From: RFTU01 sp032122355 | GTDB taxonomy: Bacteria; Pseudomonadota; Gammaproteobacteria; Burkholderiales; Burkholderiaceae_C | Assembly: GCA_032122355.1 (NCBI GenBank) | Contig: JAUMCS010000074.1 | Location: 1 to 19,939 of the forward strand | Length of the DNA stretch: 19,939 nucleotides | Reading direction: 5' to 3' | In this document: piece after piece, positions 13,348-19,773 of the stretch | Layout of the letters: the number at the start of each line of letters is the position of its first letter | Numbering within the stretch: position 1 is the stretch's first letter | Made by a program: the position numbers and the translations under genes | The notes under the pieces: generated by a model | Database searches by the model: none | Seen by the model: the letters and a program-made list of their open reading frames with translations, nothing else | Told to the model about the DNA's origin: nothing

Positions 13348-14406
13348 TTAATCCTCATCGATTTCCGGTTGACTGTCGGGCTCAATCTGGTTGAGCAGCC
13401 GATCGAAGTCGCTCTGGAACAGCCGGTCCTGCACGATGCGGTATTTCTCGAATTCACTTTCCGCATGTGCCTTGGCGATTTCCGCCGTGACCTTACCCGC
13501 GTCCTGCAGTACCTCTCGGTCGGTGGCCTCAATGAACCGATTCATGCGCGTTTCCCAGTCCTGCATCGTCATCGGAATCTTGCGCTGCGCCATGTCCTCT
13601 GCCACATCCAGATAGGCATTGACCAAGCGGGAGAGTTGCGCCATTTCGGGCTCGGTCAGGTAGTTCTTTGCGACCACTATATCGAACTTCTGAATCTTCC
13701 CGCCCGGCGCATCCTTCCAGCTGGTCAAGCCCATATTGGGCTGGTCGGCATCGGCGCGGTGGTAAATGACTTCTGCCGCCGTCTGACCATGAATAGCCCA
13801 GTGCAACTTGTTCTGCACCGTGGCGAAGAAGCGCTTCGTGGCCTGCGCCGTCAGGTCGTAGTCAATTGCCGTGGCGTAAATATCAGTGATCTTCTGGTAG
13901 AACTTGCGCTCTGAGATGCGAATCTCGCGGACGCGCTGCAGCTGCTCCTCAAAATACTGATCGGTGAGCACCGAGCCACCGGCTTTGATGCGCTCGTCGT
14001 CCATCACGTAGGCCTTGTTGGTGAACTGCTCGATGATGCCCGTGGCCCACTTGCGGAACTGCACCGCACGCTCGGAATTCACCTTGTAGCCCACCGCGAT
14101 GATGGCGGGCAGACTGTAGTGTTGGGTGTTGTAGTTCTTGCCATCGGCGGCAGTTATCCGGAATTTCCGGATAACTGAATTTTCCTGCAACTCGCTGTCG
14201 GCAAAGATTTTCTTCAGGTGTTCATTTACCGTGCGTACATTCACGTCGTACATCTGACCCATCATCTTCTGGGTCACCCAGATGCTTTCATCGGCATAAA
14301 TCGCCTCCACACCGCCTTGCCCACTGGCAGCTACAAAGGTCAGATACTCGGCCACTGCGGAGCGGACGAGGGAAACTTTGGAGTTCTTGGATGCGGTGTT
14401 TGTCAC
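13348..14406 (-). CDS. rhuM: RhuM family protein
   Basis: A 352-residue protein matching the RhuM (virulence_RhuM) family over its full length: AEYLTFVAASGQGGVEAIYADESIWVTQKMMGQMYDVNVRTVNEHLKKIF, then SVIRKFRITAADGKNYNTQHYSLPAIIAVGYKVNSERAVQFRKWA, and further the RFFATVQNKLHWAIHGQTAAEVIYHRADA segment. The N-terminal half resembles a winged-helix/Bro-N-like DNA-binding region. The biochemical role of RhuM is not established; it was first noticed in a Salmonella pathogenicity island and recurs in defence and mobile islands. The start codon is GTG at 14406. It lies downstream of an AlbA_2-type gene. A deleted copy of rhuM is at 18776-18960. Confidence 0.88.
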   Translation of the reverse strand: MTNTASKNSKVSLVRSAVAEYLTFVAASGQGGVEAIYADESIWVTQKMMGQMYDVNVRTVNEHLKKIFADSELQENSVIRKFRITAADGKNYNTQHYSLPAIIAVGYKVNSERAVQFRKWATGIIEQFTNKAYVMDDERIKAGGSVLTDQYFEEQLQRVREIRISERKFYQKITDIYATAIDYDLTAQATKRFFATVQNKLHWAIHGQTAAEVIYHRADADQPNMGLTSWKDAPGGKIQKFDIVVAKNYLTEPEMAQLSRLVNAYLDVAEDMAQRKIPMTMQDWETRMNRFIEATDREVLQDAGKVTAEIAKAHAESEFEKYRIVQDRLFQSDFDRLLNQIEPDSQPEIDED

Positions 14407-14544
14407 GAAAGATGCCAGCTTTTAGTGAATTAGACCATAGTTTTTAATGGATGGCTTTCCGGGATAAGCCGGTGTGTATTTGAGTGTTTGAAACATGGCT
14501 TCTGAATAAGGCGTATTCCACCAATCCCCCTTCCCATCCACCGA

Positions 14545-14572
14545 AGTGAAATGGGCCGGATAGTTGTAGTGC
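14545..14572. repeat. 28-bp repeat shared with the deleted rhuM copy
   Basis: A 28-bp stretch beginning AAGTGAAATGGGCCGGATAG recurs exactly at about 18876-18904. Here it lies in the 177-bp gap upstream of rhuM. In the other copy it sits between the 3' and 5' remnants of rhuM, so it marks the deletion joint there. The gap itself holds no gene. Confidence 0.7.
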
Positions 14573-14583
14573 CTACGGGGGTG

Positions 14584-16008
14584 TTAGTGGTTTGGCTTGG
14601 GGTGGTAGCCACCAGTTTTTGAGGCCCCACGAAATTCGATGTAGCCTTGGTCTTTGAGTTGTTTGAGCCAGCGTTCGATGGTTTTGGGCGATGTGTTGAG
14701 CTGCGCAGCAAGTCCGGTGGTGCGTAAACCAGGCTGTTTTTGAATGAGGCTGAGCAATTGGCTTACTCCCTCATTTAGTCCCTCATTTAGTCCCTCATTT
14801 AGTCCCTCATTTAGTCCCTCATTTAGTCCCTCACTCTCTTGTAAAGGCGGTTTGGTGAAGGTCAGGCAAAGGCCGCCGCTGAGTTCTTCGACCGTGAATT
14901 GCACTTCAGGGTAGTCAAGCAAGGATTGCCGGATGCGGATGAAGCCGCTGCCGTATTTTTCAATACCTGTGGTCAGGTAAAAGGCCTCGGCCACAAGCTT
15001 GTTGCGTAGGCGCGAGCGGTAGTGGTCGTGCTGAAGTTCGGTCAGGGTCAGTCCGTCATACAACCTACCGGGGCTGAAAATGCTGATGCTGCTGTCGAAG
15101 ATCTTGATTTGTATGTCTGAGCCGTCTTTGTAGTCGCGGTGCACCACGGCGTTGAGCAACGCTTCGCGTAGGGCAGGTAGCGGGTAGGCAAAACGTTCGG
15201 TGCGGCGCACTGCGCCCGTGATTTCAAACACCACAGGCACGTATGAAATGATGAAACGCATGGCTTGGTCTACAGCTTCAAACAGCGTGTCGGTGATTTG
15301 CCGGTCGTCAATGATCAGACTTGGGCTTTTGAAGCGCCCGATGTGAATATGGTGCCGAAGGGGCTCTTTTGCAAACAGCAGCATGGCTGCCCAGGTGGGT
15401 TGGCTTTGGCTGATGTAGTTGAGTTTTAGTAACGCTTCGGTACCCTTGGTACGGCCCAGTGCAAAGCGCCCTCCGGCGTTGATTTGCTGCACAAAAGCAT
15501 CGATTTTTGCAGCGGAAAGGTCGGCCAGCGTGCGGTTGTGGGCGGGGTATGCGTCCCACGAGAGTTGCAGCGACTGTATATACAGATCACTGATTTCGCT
15601 GGGGTTAAGCGCCTGATTAGTGTTGGCCACGCGTTTATAGTAGCGTCCCTTAGTGCTGACGGGTTTAACCGGAAACTCAGCGACCCTAATGACTACCAGA
15701 GTTTTTCCATCATGCGTGTGAGCTTCTATGTCGGGAATGATGGAGGGGCTGGTGGCAGCTTTGATCTGCACCAACCATTCATTCAGGCTTTCTTTACCCA
15801 ATGTGACCCCCTGCACTCTACCTTGGTCTGTTACGCCAACCAGCACGCGCCCGCCCTTGGCGTTGGCAAAAGCCACCAAGGTTTCGATACAGGCTTTGTC
15901 AAACGAGGCTTTAAATTCCTGCGTTAGGCTTTCACCCGTTTCAAGCCAGTCCAGCACCGGTTGAATGGTGCTTTTGCTAGTTTCAAGTTGTGAGGAAGGC
16001 AGGGGCAT
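14584..16008 (-). CDS. AlbA_2 (Schlafen-like) domain, ATP-binding transcriptional regulator (COG2865 type)
   Basis: A 474-residue multi-domain protein. SLTQEFKASF at 27-36 and FANAKGGRVLVGVTD at 47-61 are the AlbA_2/Schlafen signature. REALLNAVVHRDYKDGSDIQI at 281-301, SPGRL at 312-316 and EKYGSGFIRI at 350-359 match the GHKL-like C-terminal ATPase segment of this family. Residues 393-414 are tandem NEGL repeats. Residues 417-462 are a winged helix (GLRTTGLAAQLNTSPKTIERWLKQLKDQGYIEFRG). Such proteins are thought to be regulators or defence factors; the target is unknown. The first 19 codons and leader are repeat A, shared with mntA, so the 5' end may have been exchanged. It precedes rhuM by 177 bp. 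Confidence 0.88.
   Translation of the reverse strand: MPLPSSQLETSKSTIQPVLDWLETGESLTQEFKASFDKACIETLVAFANAKGGRVLVGVTDQGRVQGVTLGKESLNEWLVQIKAATSPSIIPDIEAHTHDGKTLVVIRVAEFPVKPVSTKGRYYKRVANTNQALNPSEISDLYIQSLQLSWDAYPAHNRTLADLSAAKIDAFVQQINAGGRFALGRTKGTEALLKLNYISQSQPTWAAMLLFAKEPLRHHIHIGRFKSPSLIIDDRQITDTLFEAVDQAMRFIISYVPVVFEITGAVRRTERFAYPLPALREALLNAVVHRDYKDGSDIQIKIFDSSISIFSPGRLYDGLTLTELQHDHYRSRLRNKLVAEAFYLTTGIEKYGSGFIRIRQSLLDYPEVQFTVEELSGGLCLTFTKPPLQESEGLNEGLNEGLNEGLNEGLNEGVSQLLSLIQKQPGLRTTGLAAQLNTSPKTIERWLKQLKDQGYIEFRGASKTGGYHPKPNH
14767..14833 (-). repeat. 12-bp in-frame tandem repeat coding NEGL
   Basis: About 5.6 near-perfect copies of the 12-bp unit GGACTAAATGAG (minus strand) encode SEGL-NEGL-NEGL-NEGL-NEGL-NEGV between the ATPase-like region and the winged helix of the AlbA_2 protein. 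The nucleotide identity of the units shows recent slippage. Because each unit is 4 codons, copy-number change alters linker length without shifting the frame. Confidence 0.9.
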
Positions 16009-16210
16009 AAATTTGGGAGTTCTCGGCTTCTGATAACAAGATATAGCACGCCACCACCGCGCTGTATTACTCAGATGAGCACAGCGGGGACGTTCTGCAA
16101 CTGAACTTTATGCGAATGAATCATATTTTAGGGTTGCGCCAATGGGGTTTGATTTGCGCTTGTAAATTTTTTGCCCAAGGGGGTGAGAGTTGCTCACGGT
16201 GTGGGTTGGG
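15952..16210. repeat. Repeat A, copy 3: leader plus N-terminal codons of the AlbA_2 gene
   Basis: Aligns with 9450-9735 over the first 19 codons and about 200 bp of leader at roughly 70-75% by eye, with the same order of landmarks (TTCTGCAAC, GCGAATGA, GTAAATTTTTT, TTGCCCA, GTGGGTTGGG). It joins R3 at 16211-16218. With R3 it fills most of the gap between the AlbA_2 gene and the Phd-type module. Confidence 0.7.
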
Positions 16211-16217
16211 TTGTCAA

Positions 16218-16322
16218 TGCGGAAACTGGGTGTTTGTTCAAGAAAGTTATCCAGCCCACTCAACCGCCAGCATTGGCTGACCACCCCGCCCTGCGGGCAC
16301 CCCTCCACCGGAGGGGAATTGG
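16218..16322. repeat. Double-hairpin repeat R3 (downstream type)
   Basis: Near-identical to R1: it starts ATGCGGAAACTGGGTGTTTG and holds hairpins GCCCTGCGGGC (16288-16298) and CCCCTCCACCGGAGGGG (16300-16316). Its right edge, about 16322, is exactly where the truncated PIN-domain toxin frame begins, so the repeat cuts that gene. Confidence 0.88.
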
Positions 16323-16373
16323 GTGAAACTTTAAGTGAATATTCGCATCAAGAACGATGGCTTTACCGCTCAT
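16260..16373 (-). pseudogene. VapC-like PIN-domain toxin truncated by repeat R3
   Basis: An ORF opens with an ATGA overlap on the antitoxin stop and reads MSGKAIVLDANI, the typical first strand of a PIN domain with its first catalytic Asp (Asp9). After about 16 codons it runs into repeat R3 and ends at 16260 with repeat-derived residues (RWRGARRAGWSANAGG). The rest of the expected 130 or so residues is gone. So this operon kept its antitoxin and lost its toxin. The PIN assignment rests on 12 residues plus the context. Confidence 0.7.
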
Positions 16374-16657
16374 ACCGCTTGGACTTTCGGTTTTTTAGCG
16401 GGTGTGCTGGCTTTCCTGCGCGCTGCTTTGAATTCTGCAACCACCGATTCAACATCCACGCCCTGCGCCTCAAGCAGCTTGTCCAAGGCCTTGCTGGCTT
16501 TTTTCAAAGATGCAATGTCTGCTTCAATTTGACCTTGCGTGGGGATGAAGTAGCCAACCGTCTGGCCGTGCCGAGTAACCGCGACAGGAGTGCTGGATGC
16601 GATGTATTCGGCCAAGTCGGAGCGAAACTCTCGTATGCCCACCTTTATTGTTTCCAT
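16370..16657 (-). CDS. Phd/YefM-family antitoxin
   Basis: A 95-residue antitoxin: METIKVGIREFRSDLAEYIASSTPVAVTRHGQTVGYFIPTQ (1-41) is the Phd/YefM DNA-binding fold. It is followed by a helical toxin-binding tail rich in Lys and Ala (LKKASKALDKLLEAQGV, then FKAARRKASTPAKKPK). I chose the ATG at 16657 because AGAGG lies just upstream; the open frame starts earlier at 16693 but runs through the operator. It would repress its own promoter and bind a PIN/VapC-type toxin, but the toxin gene that overlaps its stop codon is truncated. It may now be a free antitoxin. Confidence 0.87.
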   Translation of the reverse strand: METIKVGIREFRSDLAEYIASSTPVAVTRHGQTVGYFIPTQGQIEADIASLKKASKALDKLLEAQGVDVESVVAEFKAARRKASTPAKKPKVQAV

Positions 16658-16684
16658 TTGATTGCCTCTACTTTTGTGTATCTT

Positions 16685-16722
16685 TGTGTACACACTCTAC
16701 ACCAATATCACCTGCTTGGCAA
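16685..16722 (-). promoter_or_regulatory. Promoter and operator of the Phd-type module
   Basis: On the minus strand TTGCCA (16722-16717) and TAGAGT (16699-16694) are 17 bp apart. The palindrome TGTGTACACA (16685-16694) follows the -10 box, and a second TTTGTGTA half-site lies at about 16673-16680. This fits autorepression by the Phd/YefM antitoxin. R4 starts right at the -35 box (16723). Confidence 0.55.
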
Positions 16723-16853
16723 CGGTGTATTCCACAAAAGTTGACCGCCCGCTTCAACCGGTCAGCATTGGCTCACCACCCCGCCCTGCGGGCACCCCTC
16801 CACGGGAGGGGAATGCCTTTGCCAATGCACGTGGTTATGTTTTGGATTATGCT
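16723..16853. repeat. Double-hairpin repeat R4 (upstream type)
   Basis: 131 bp, two mismatches from R2. Hairpins are GCCCTGCGGGC at 16783-16793 and CCCCTCCACGGGAGGGG at 16795-16811. It lies between the Phd promoter and the 3' end of the AbiEii-type gene. The 124 bp from 16854 to 16977 show no gene. Confidence 0.9.
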
Positions 16854-16977
16854 ACCGGTGCGGATGATCCAATTCAAGCAGTGGTGTTCGAGTTTTTTTA
16901 GCATCTGGCAAGGGTGGTGGTGGCCGGATGCTTACCAAACACCGCGGGAAGCGCTGGCCGTCGGACTGAGGATGGAT

Positions 16978-17718
16978 TTACAAGTCGATAGCGTATGCAA
17001 CAGCAATCCGGATCATGGCTTGCACCTGCTCTGGGCGATTCAATGCGACAACAGCCTGGGCAAAAGCCTGTAAATCTGCCTGAAGTTTGGCGGGTAACAC
17101 AATCACTTTCCCCGGCTGCAGCAGTGCTGCCAACTGCACGATGTCAACCAGATGCTTGTTGATCTTTTTGGAATCTATGATTTCACCCTGCCGGACACGC
17201 TCGGCCATTTCCATCCATGCCACCGCTTTCAATGGAATCAGTCGGTCTTCGCCGACCCAGGTCGGCATGCCATACTTGTTTTTACGACCGGTGAGCACGA
17301 AATGGTAATACTCATCATCAAGCAAGATAGCCGACAAACTAGAGACCTGCTCATCCATTGGAATGGGCGTCAGATGACCTGGTGGGACAAAGTTCAAGCC
17401 GTCGGGCACGCGTGAAAACAACTCCAGCATGAACGGGAACTCGTCGTCTAACGGTTTCTGGAAACGGTACATGCAGGGCCTTTTCCCAGGATCGCCTTCT
17501 TTTTTTTGGTAACCACCGGCTTGCACGAATTCCCAGAATTTCTGCCCAAATGCAGGCGTCAAAACTTCTACATGCAAAACGATGTCCAAATCCTTGGTGC
17601 CCCGAAACGGCACACCCGCTTCGTCCATGGTGATGGAAGCGGCCGTTCCCCCGATCAGTACGTACTGGTTCTCGAAGTCCTCAAACCATTCTTGAAAAAT
17701 TGCCTGACCTCTTACCAC
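16978..17718 (-). CDS. AbiEii-type nucleotidyltransferase (type IV TA toxin-like)
   Basis: A 246-residue nucleotidyltransferase-fold protein. YVLIGGTAASITMDEAG (19-35) carries the GG-T motif and TKDLDIVLHVE (41-51) the Asp-x-Asp pair (Asp43, Asp45), as in AbiEii/AbiGii-type enzymes. A further conserved piece is EDRLIPLKAVAWMEMAERVRQGEIIDSKKINKHLVDIVQLAALL, the helical region that usually follows (K-x-x-A...D..D-type contacts). The gene starts with GTG at 17718, overlapping the stop of the regulator gene by 7 bp, the standard antitoxin-toxin order of AbiE modules. The family nucleotidylates RNA or protein targets to stop growth. It could also be a stand-alone nucleotidyltransferase. Confidence 0.8.
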   Translation of the reverse strand: MVRGQAIFQEWFEDFENQYVLIGGTAASITMDEAGVPFRGTKDLDIVLHVEVLTPAFGQKFWEFVQAGGYQKKEGDPGKRPCMYRFQKPLDDEFPFMLELFSRVPDGLNFVPPGHLTPIPMDEQVSSLSAILLDDEYYHFVLTGRKNKYGMPTWVGEDRLIPLKAVAWMEMAERVRQGEIIDSKKINKHLVDIVQLAALLQPGKVIVLPAKLQADLQAFAQAVVALNRPEQVQAMIRIAVAYAIDL

Positions 17719-18731
17719 AAGAACTTCTCCTCAATTTCATCGAGCGCCAGCTGGAGCCGATCATCACGGTTAGCCCGCAAACTGAGCCACAAAGAGAAAC
17801 GTTCCACTGTATTTTCTTTCGCCTGCATGCCGGGCTCATAGCGCCACACCTGCACAGCAATGCCGTCGGCAATCTCACGGGGTTCGAAGAAAATACCTGC
17901 CAGCTTCGCACGCTGCTCAGCTTCGGCCGTCAGGGCCACAGCTTGCTGGCGCGGCTCATTAAGCATGGTCAGCTGTGCCAATGCGCTCTCCCCAGCCCAA
18001 CGCACGCCTGTCAATTGCTCAATGCGCTTATCGTAGGTCCACAAGGTTCTGAGGACCGGAGTGCGCAGGCGAGGTTTGGCCCTTTCCCAAAGATCTCGGC
18101 GGGTACTTTGAAGCTTGAGATACTTGGCCCGGCCTCGCACTTCCAGTTCAAACAGCTCGAATTGCAGCAATTCGCGCACAGCCCGTGTGGCCGTCATACC
18201 GGCATAGCCCAGCGCAGCGGCCTCTTCAAACGGATGCCAAGTTTTCGTGACCGGATGATGATTCAAAAACCAAATCAACAGCGCCTGAGTAGCAGGGCTG
18301 ACAAGTTCCTGCTCCCTGCGAGGTTCAGCGCCAAAGCGCTCGGTCAAAATCATTCCGATCTGTGGTGCGAACAGTTGCCTGCCCGGAACGATAAAAGCCA
18401 CACCGTGTGCAATCAGTTGCTTGCGCTCACCGGGGGCAATCTCAGGCAATGCGATGATGACCGGCGCATGCAATAATTCACGAAGCCGCTGGGCATGTTG
18501 GGCAAATTGCTGAGCGGCCAATAGCCGACGCCCTTTGACACAGGCCAGCGTGATCGGTTGCCCTAGCAACTCGCCAGACAACACTTCATAGTTGTCCTGA
18601 AGAAAATACGGCAATTGCGCAGTTGTCTCGCTACGAGCCACGCGCACCGCATCCCCTTCGAGGACCTGATTCAAATACCGGATAGTTTCCTGGGGAAGGG
18701 CTTTATCTAACATATAAATGAAGTCTAACAT
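17712..18731 (-). CDS. AbiEi-like winged-helix antitoxin/regulator
   Basis: A 339-residue protein with no catalytic motif. A mid-protein winged helix (TQALLIWFLNHHPVTKTWHPFEEAAALGYAGMTATRAVRELLQFELFELEVRGRAKYLKL, about 185-245) resembles the MarR-like fold of AbiEi-type regulators. The N-terminal 150 residues (LPYFLQDNYEVLSGELLG, then RRLLAAQQFAQHAQRLREL) and the C-terminal third are probably protein-binding. Its stop overlaps the nucleotidyltransferase start. Two start codons are possible: ATG 18731, which lies inside a palindrome, and ATG 18713 (residue 7), which clears it and is more likely if the palindrome is the operator. Confidence 0.78.
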   Translation of the reverse strand: MLDFIYMLDKALPQETIRYLNQVLEGDAVRVARSETTAQLPYFLQDNYEVLSGELLGQPITLACVKGRRLLAAQQFAQHAQRLRELLHAPVIIALPEIAPGERKQLIAHGVAFIVPGRQLFAPQIGMILTERFGAEPRREQELVSPATQALLIWFLNHHPVTKTWHPFEEAAALGYAGMTATRAVRELLQFELFELEVRGRAKYLKLQSTRRDLWERAKPRLRTPVLRTLWTYDKRIEQLTGVRWAGESALAQLTMLNEPRQQAVALTAEAEQRAKLAGIFFEPREIADGIAVQVWRYEPGMQAKENTVERFSLWLSLRANRDDRLQLALDEIEEKFLW

Positions 18732-18763
18732 TATTAATGTTAAAAGTCAAAATCCATGTTAGA
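18726..18763. promoter_or_regulatory. Operator with three TAACAT half-sites upstream of the AbiE-like operon
   Basis: TAACATTATTAATGTTA (18726-18742) is a perfect 17-bp palindrome. A second inverted pair is formed by TCTAACAT (18724-18731) and ATGTTAGA (18756-18763). The three half-sites span the likely promoter and the first start codon, an arrangement suited to cooperative autorepression by the winged-helix protein. Confidence 0.6.
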
Positions 18764-18775
18764 TTCTTTCTCGCA

Positions 18776-18960
18776 AGCTCTGACGAGTCAGCCATTGAGA
18801 GTTAATCCTCATCGATTTCCGGTTGACTGTCGGGCTCAATCTGGTTGAGCAGCCGGTCGAAGTCGCTCTGGAACAAAGTGAAATGGGCCGGATAGTTGTA
18901 GTGCGGTGTTTGTTACGAAAGATGTCCGCTTTTTTGTGAATCAGCGCATCGTTGTTAAAA
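18776..18960 (-). pseudogene. Deleted copy of rhuM
   Basis: 18776-18874 is nearly identical to the 3' end of rhuM (13322-13425; the encoded tail is LLNQIEPDSQPEIDED). 18900-18960 matches the 5' end of rhuM and its leader (14390-14450: GCGGTGTTTGT.ACGAAAGATG). Between them lies the 28-bp repeat otherwise found at 14545-14572. About 950 bp of the gene are missing. It sits directly upstream of the AbiE-like operator, in the same orientation as the parent copy. Confidence 0.8.
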
Positions 18961-19188
18961 GATGGCTCTGCTTTTTTAGAATTGCGCCAAACCGCTTGAT
19001 TTCCTTGCCATTGATGCGTTGTTCTGGTCTTCCAGCGCTGAGGCATTTTTTGTTTTGCGGCTAAATGACGGAACCATGCCTAATTGCTGCAGCGTTGCCC
19101 ACATCGCGGTCACGTTGAATCTGAATCAGCGGTCACGTTGAATCACAATACTCACTTTGGATAACAAATTCAAACGCGCGCACGGACC
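18961..19188. other. Gene-free stretch with a 16-bp direct repeat
   Basis: I see no gene here. GCGGTCACGTTGAATC occurs twice, at 19106-19121 and 19129-19144 (23-bp period). Closely spaced terminal repeats of this kind are seen at the ends of IS21-family elements, so this could be an IS end relic, but no transposase is nearby. Confidence 0.4.
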
Positions 19189-19485
19189 TCAATGGGCGTT
19201 GGGGTGCTCGGCTATAAACTGCCGTAGTGCCGTATCAATGCGAGTTTGCCAGCCCTCGCCTGCCGATTTGAAATGCTCAATCACCTCGTGCGACAGCCGA
19301 ATGTTGATGCGTTCCTTTGGAAACTGAACACGTGGGCGACCACGTGGCCTGAGCATTTCCTTGACTGCCTGCTCGCCAAAAATCTGTGGCAACACCTCGC
19401 TGGCCGGTCGCGCCTTGCCGAAATCCAACGCCGTCCATTCCGGATTTTCGTCATCGACTCGTTCAGGGTTGGGCTTTTTGCTCAT
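19189..19485 (-). CDS. brnA: BrnA-type antitoxin
   Basis: A 98-residue antitoxin with the BrnA pattern: EWTALDFGKARPASEVLPQIFGEQAVKEMLRPRGRPRVQFPKERINIRLSHEVIEHFKSAGEGWQTRIDTALRQFI. The C-terminal INIRLSHEVIEHFKSAG.GWQTRID is a ribbon-helix-helix DNA-binding domain. The start overlaps the brnT end by 23 bp. In the family it binds BrnT tightly and the complex represses the operon. Confidence 0.9.
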   Translation of the reverse strand: MSKKPNPERVDDENPEWTALDFGKARPASEVLPQIFGEQAVKEMLRPRGRPRVQFPKERINIRLSHEVIEHFKSAGEGWQTRIDTALRQFIAEHPNAH

Positions 19486-19738
19486 ATTGTTTCACCTCTC
19501 TCTTGTTCGCCTTGCGCAGACTAATGACATGCACCTTGCCAGCACGTGGCGTGAACACTACCGCGTGAAGCCGGTCTCCAATATAGCCAAGTACCCGATA
19601 ACGCCGCTCGCCATAGTCCTTGCGGTCATCATTTGCAATCAGTGCATCAGACCAATCAAGCAATTCAACCATTGAAAACGGCATACCTCTCTCGCGCTCG
19701 TTGCGTTCACTTTTTGCAGGGTCAAAGCTAATATCCAT
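19463..19738 (-). CDS. brnT: BrnT-type ribonuclease toxin
   Basis: A 91-residue RelE-fold toxin of the BrnT family. SFDPAKSERNERERGMPFSMVELLDW matches the N-terminal helix region, and YGERRYRVLGYIGDRLHAVVFTPRAGKVHVISLRKANKREVKQYE is the well-conserved core with its basic C-terminal part. The reading frame is full length, so this is one of the few modules here that looks whole. The family cleaves RNA and halts translation until bound by BrnA. There is no Shine-Dalgarno sequence before the ATG at 19738, but a strong promoter lies close to it. Confidence 0.9.
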   Translation of the reverse strand: MDISFDPAKSERNERERGMPFSMVELLDWSDALIANDDRKDYGERRYRVLGYIGDRLHAVVFTPRAGKVHVISLRKANKREVKQYEQKAQP

Positions 19739-19745
19739 TCAATTT

Positions 19746-19773
19746 ATTGTACTCACATAAAACGCCCTGTCAA
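19746..19773 (-). promoter_or_regulatory. Promoter of brnT-brnA
   Basis: TTGACA (19773-19768) and TACAAT (19751-19746) on the minus strand are 16 bp apart. The -10 box ends 7 nt before the brnT ATG, so the transcript should be leaderless or nearly so. The same hexamers are used at the higB promoter. Confidence 0.6.

Noticed and set aside
14767..14833. CRISPR array
   Set aside because: The repeats are 12-bp head-to-tail units without spacers and encode NEGL in frame within a gene.
12477..16853. Chromosomal integron with attC sites
   Set aside because: The direct repeats, same-direction TA cargo and hairpins are suggestive, but I found no paired RYYYAAC/GTTRRRY core sites at attC-like spacing in the repeats, and no integrase gene is present in the window.
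17700..18476. 258-codon plus-strand reading frame
   Set aside because: It lies antisense to the AbiEi-like gene; its composition looks like a reverse-frame shadow and it has no recognisable motif.
18759..19046. 95-codon minus-strand reading frame
   Set aside because: It runs out of frame through the deleted rhuM copy; its similarity to the frame at 14430-14711 comes from the duplicated DNA, not from a protein.
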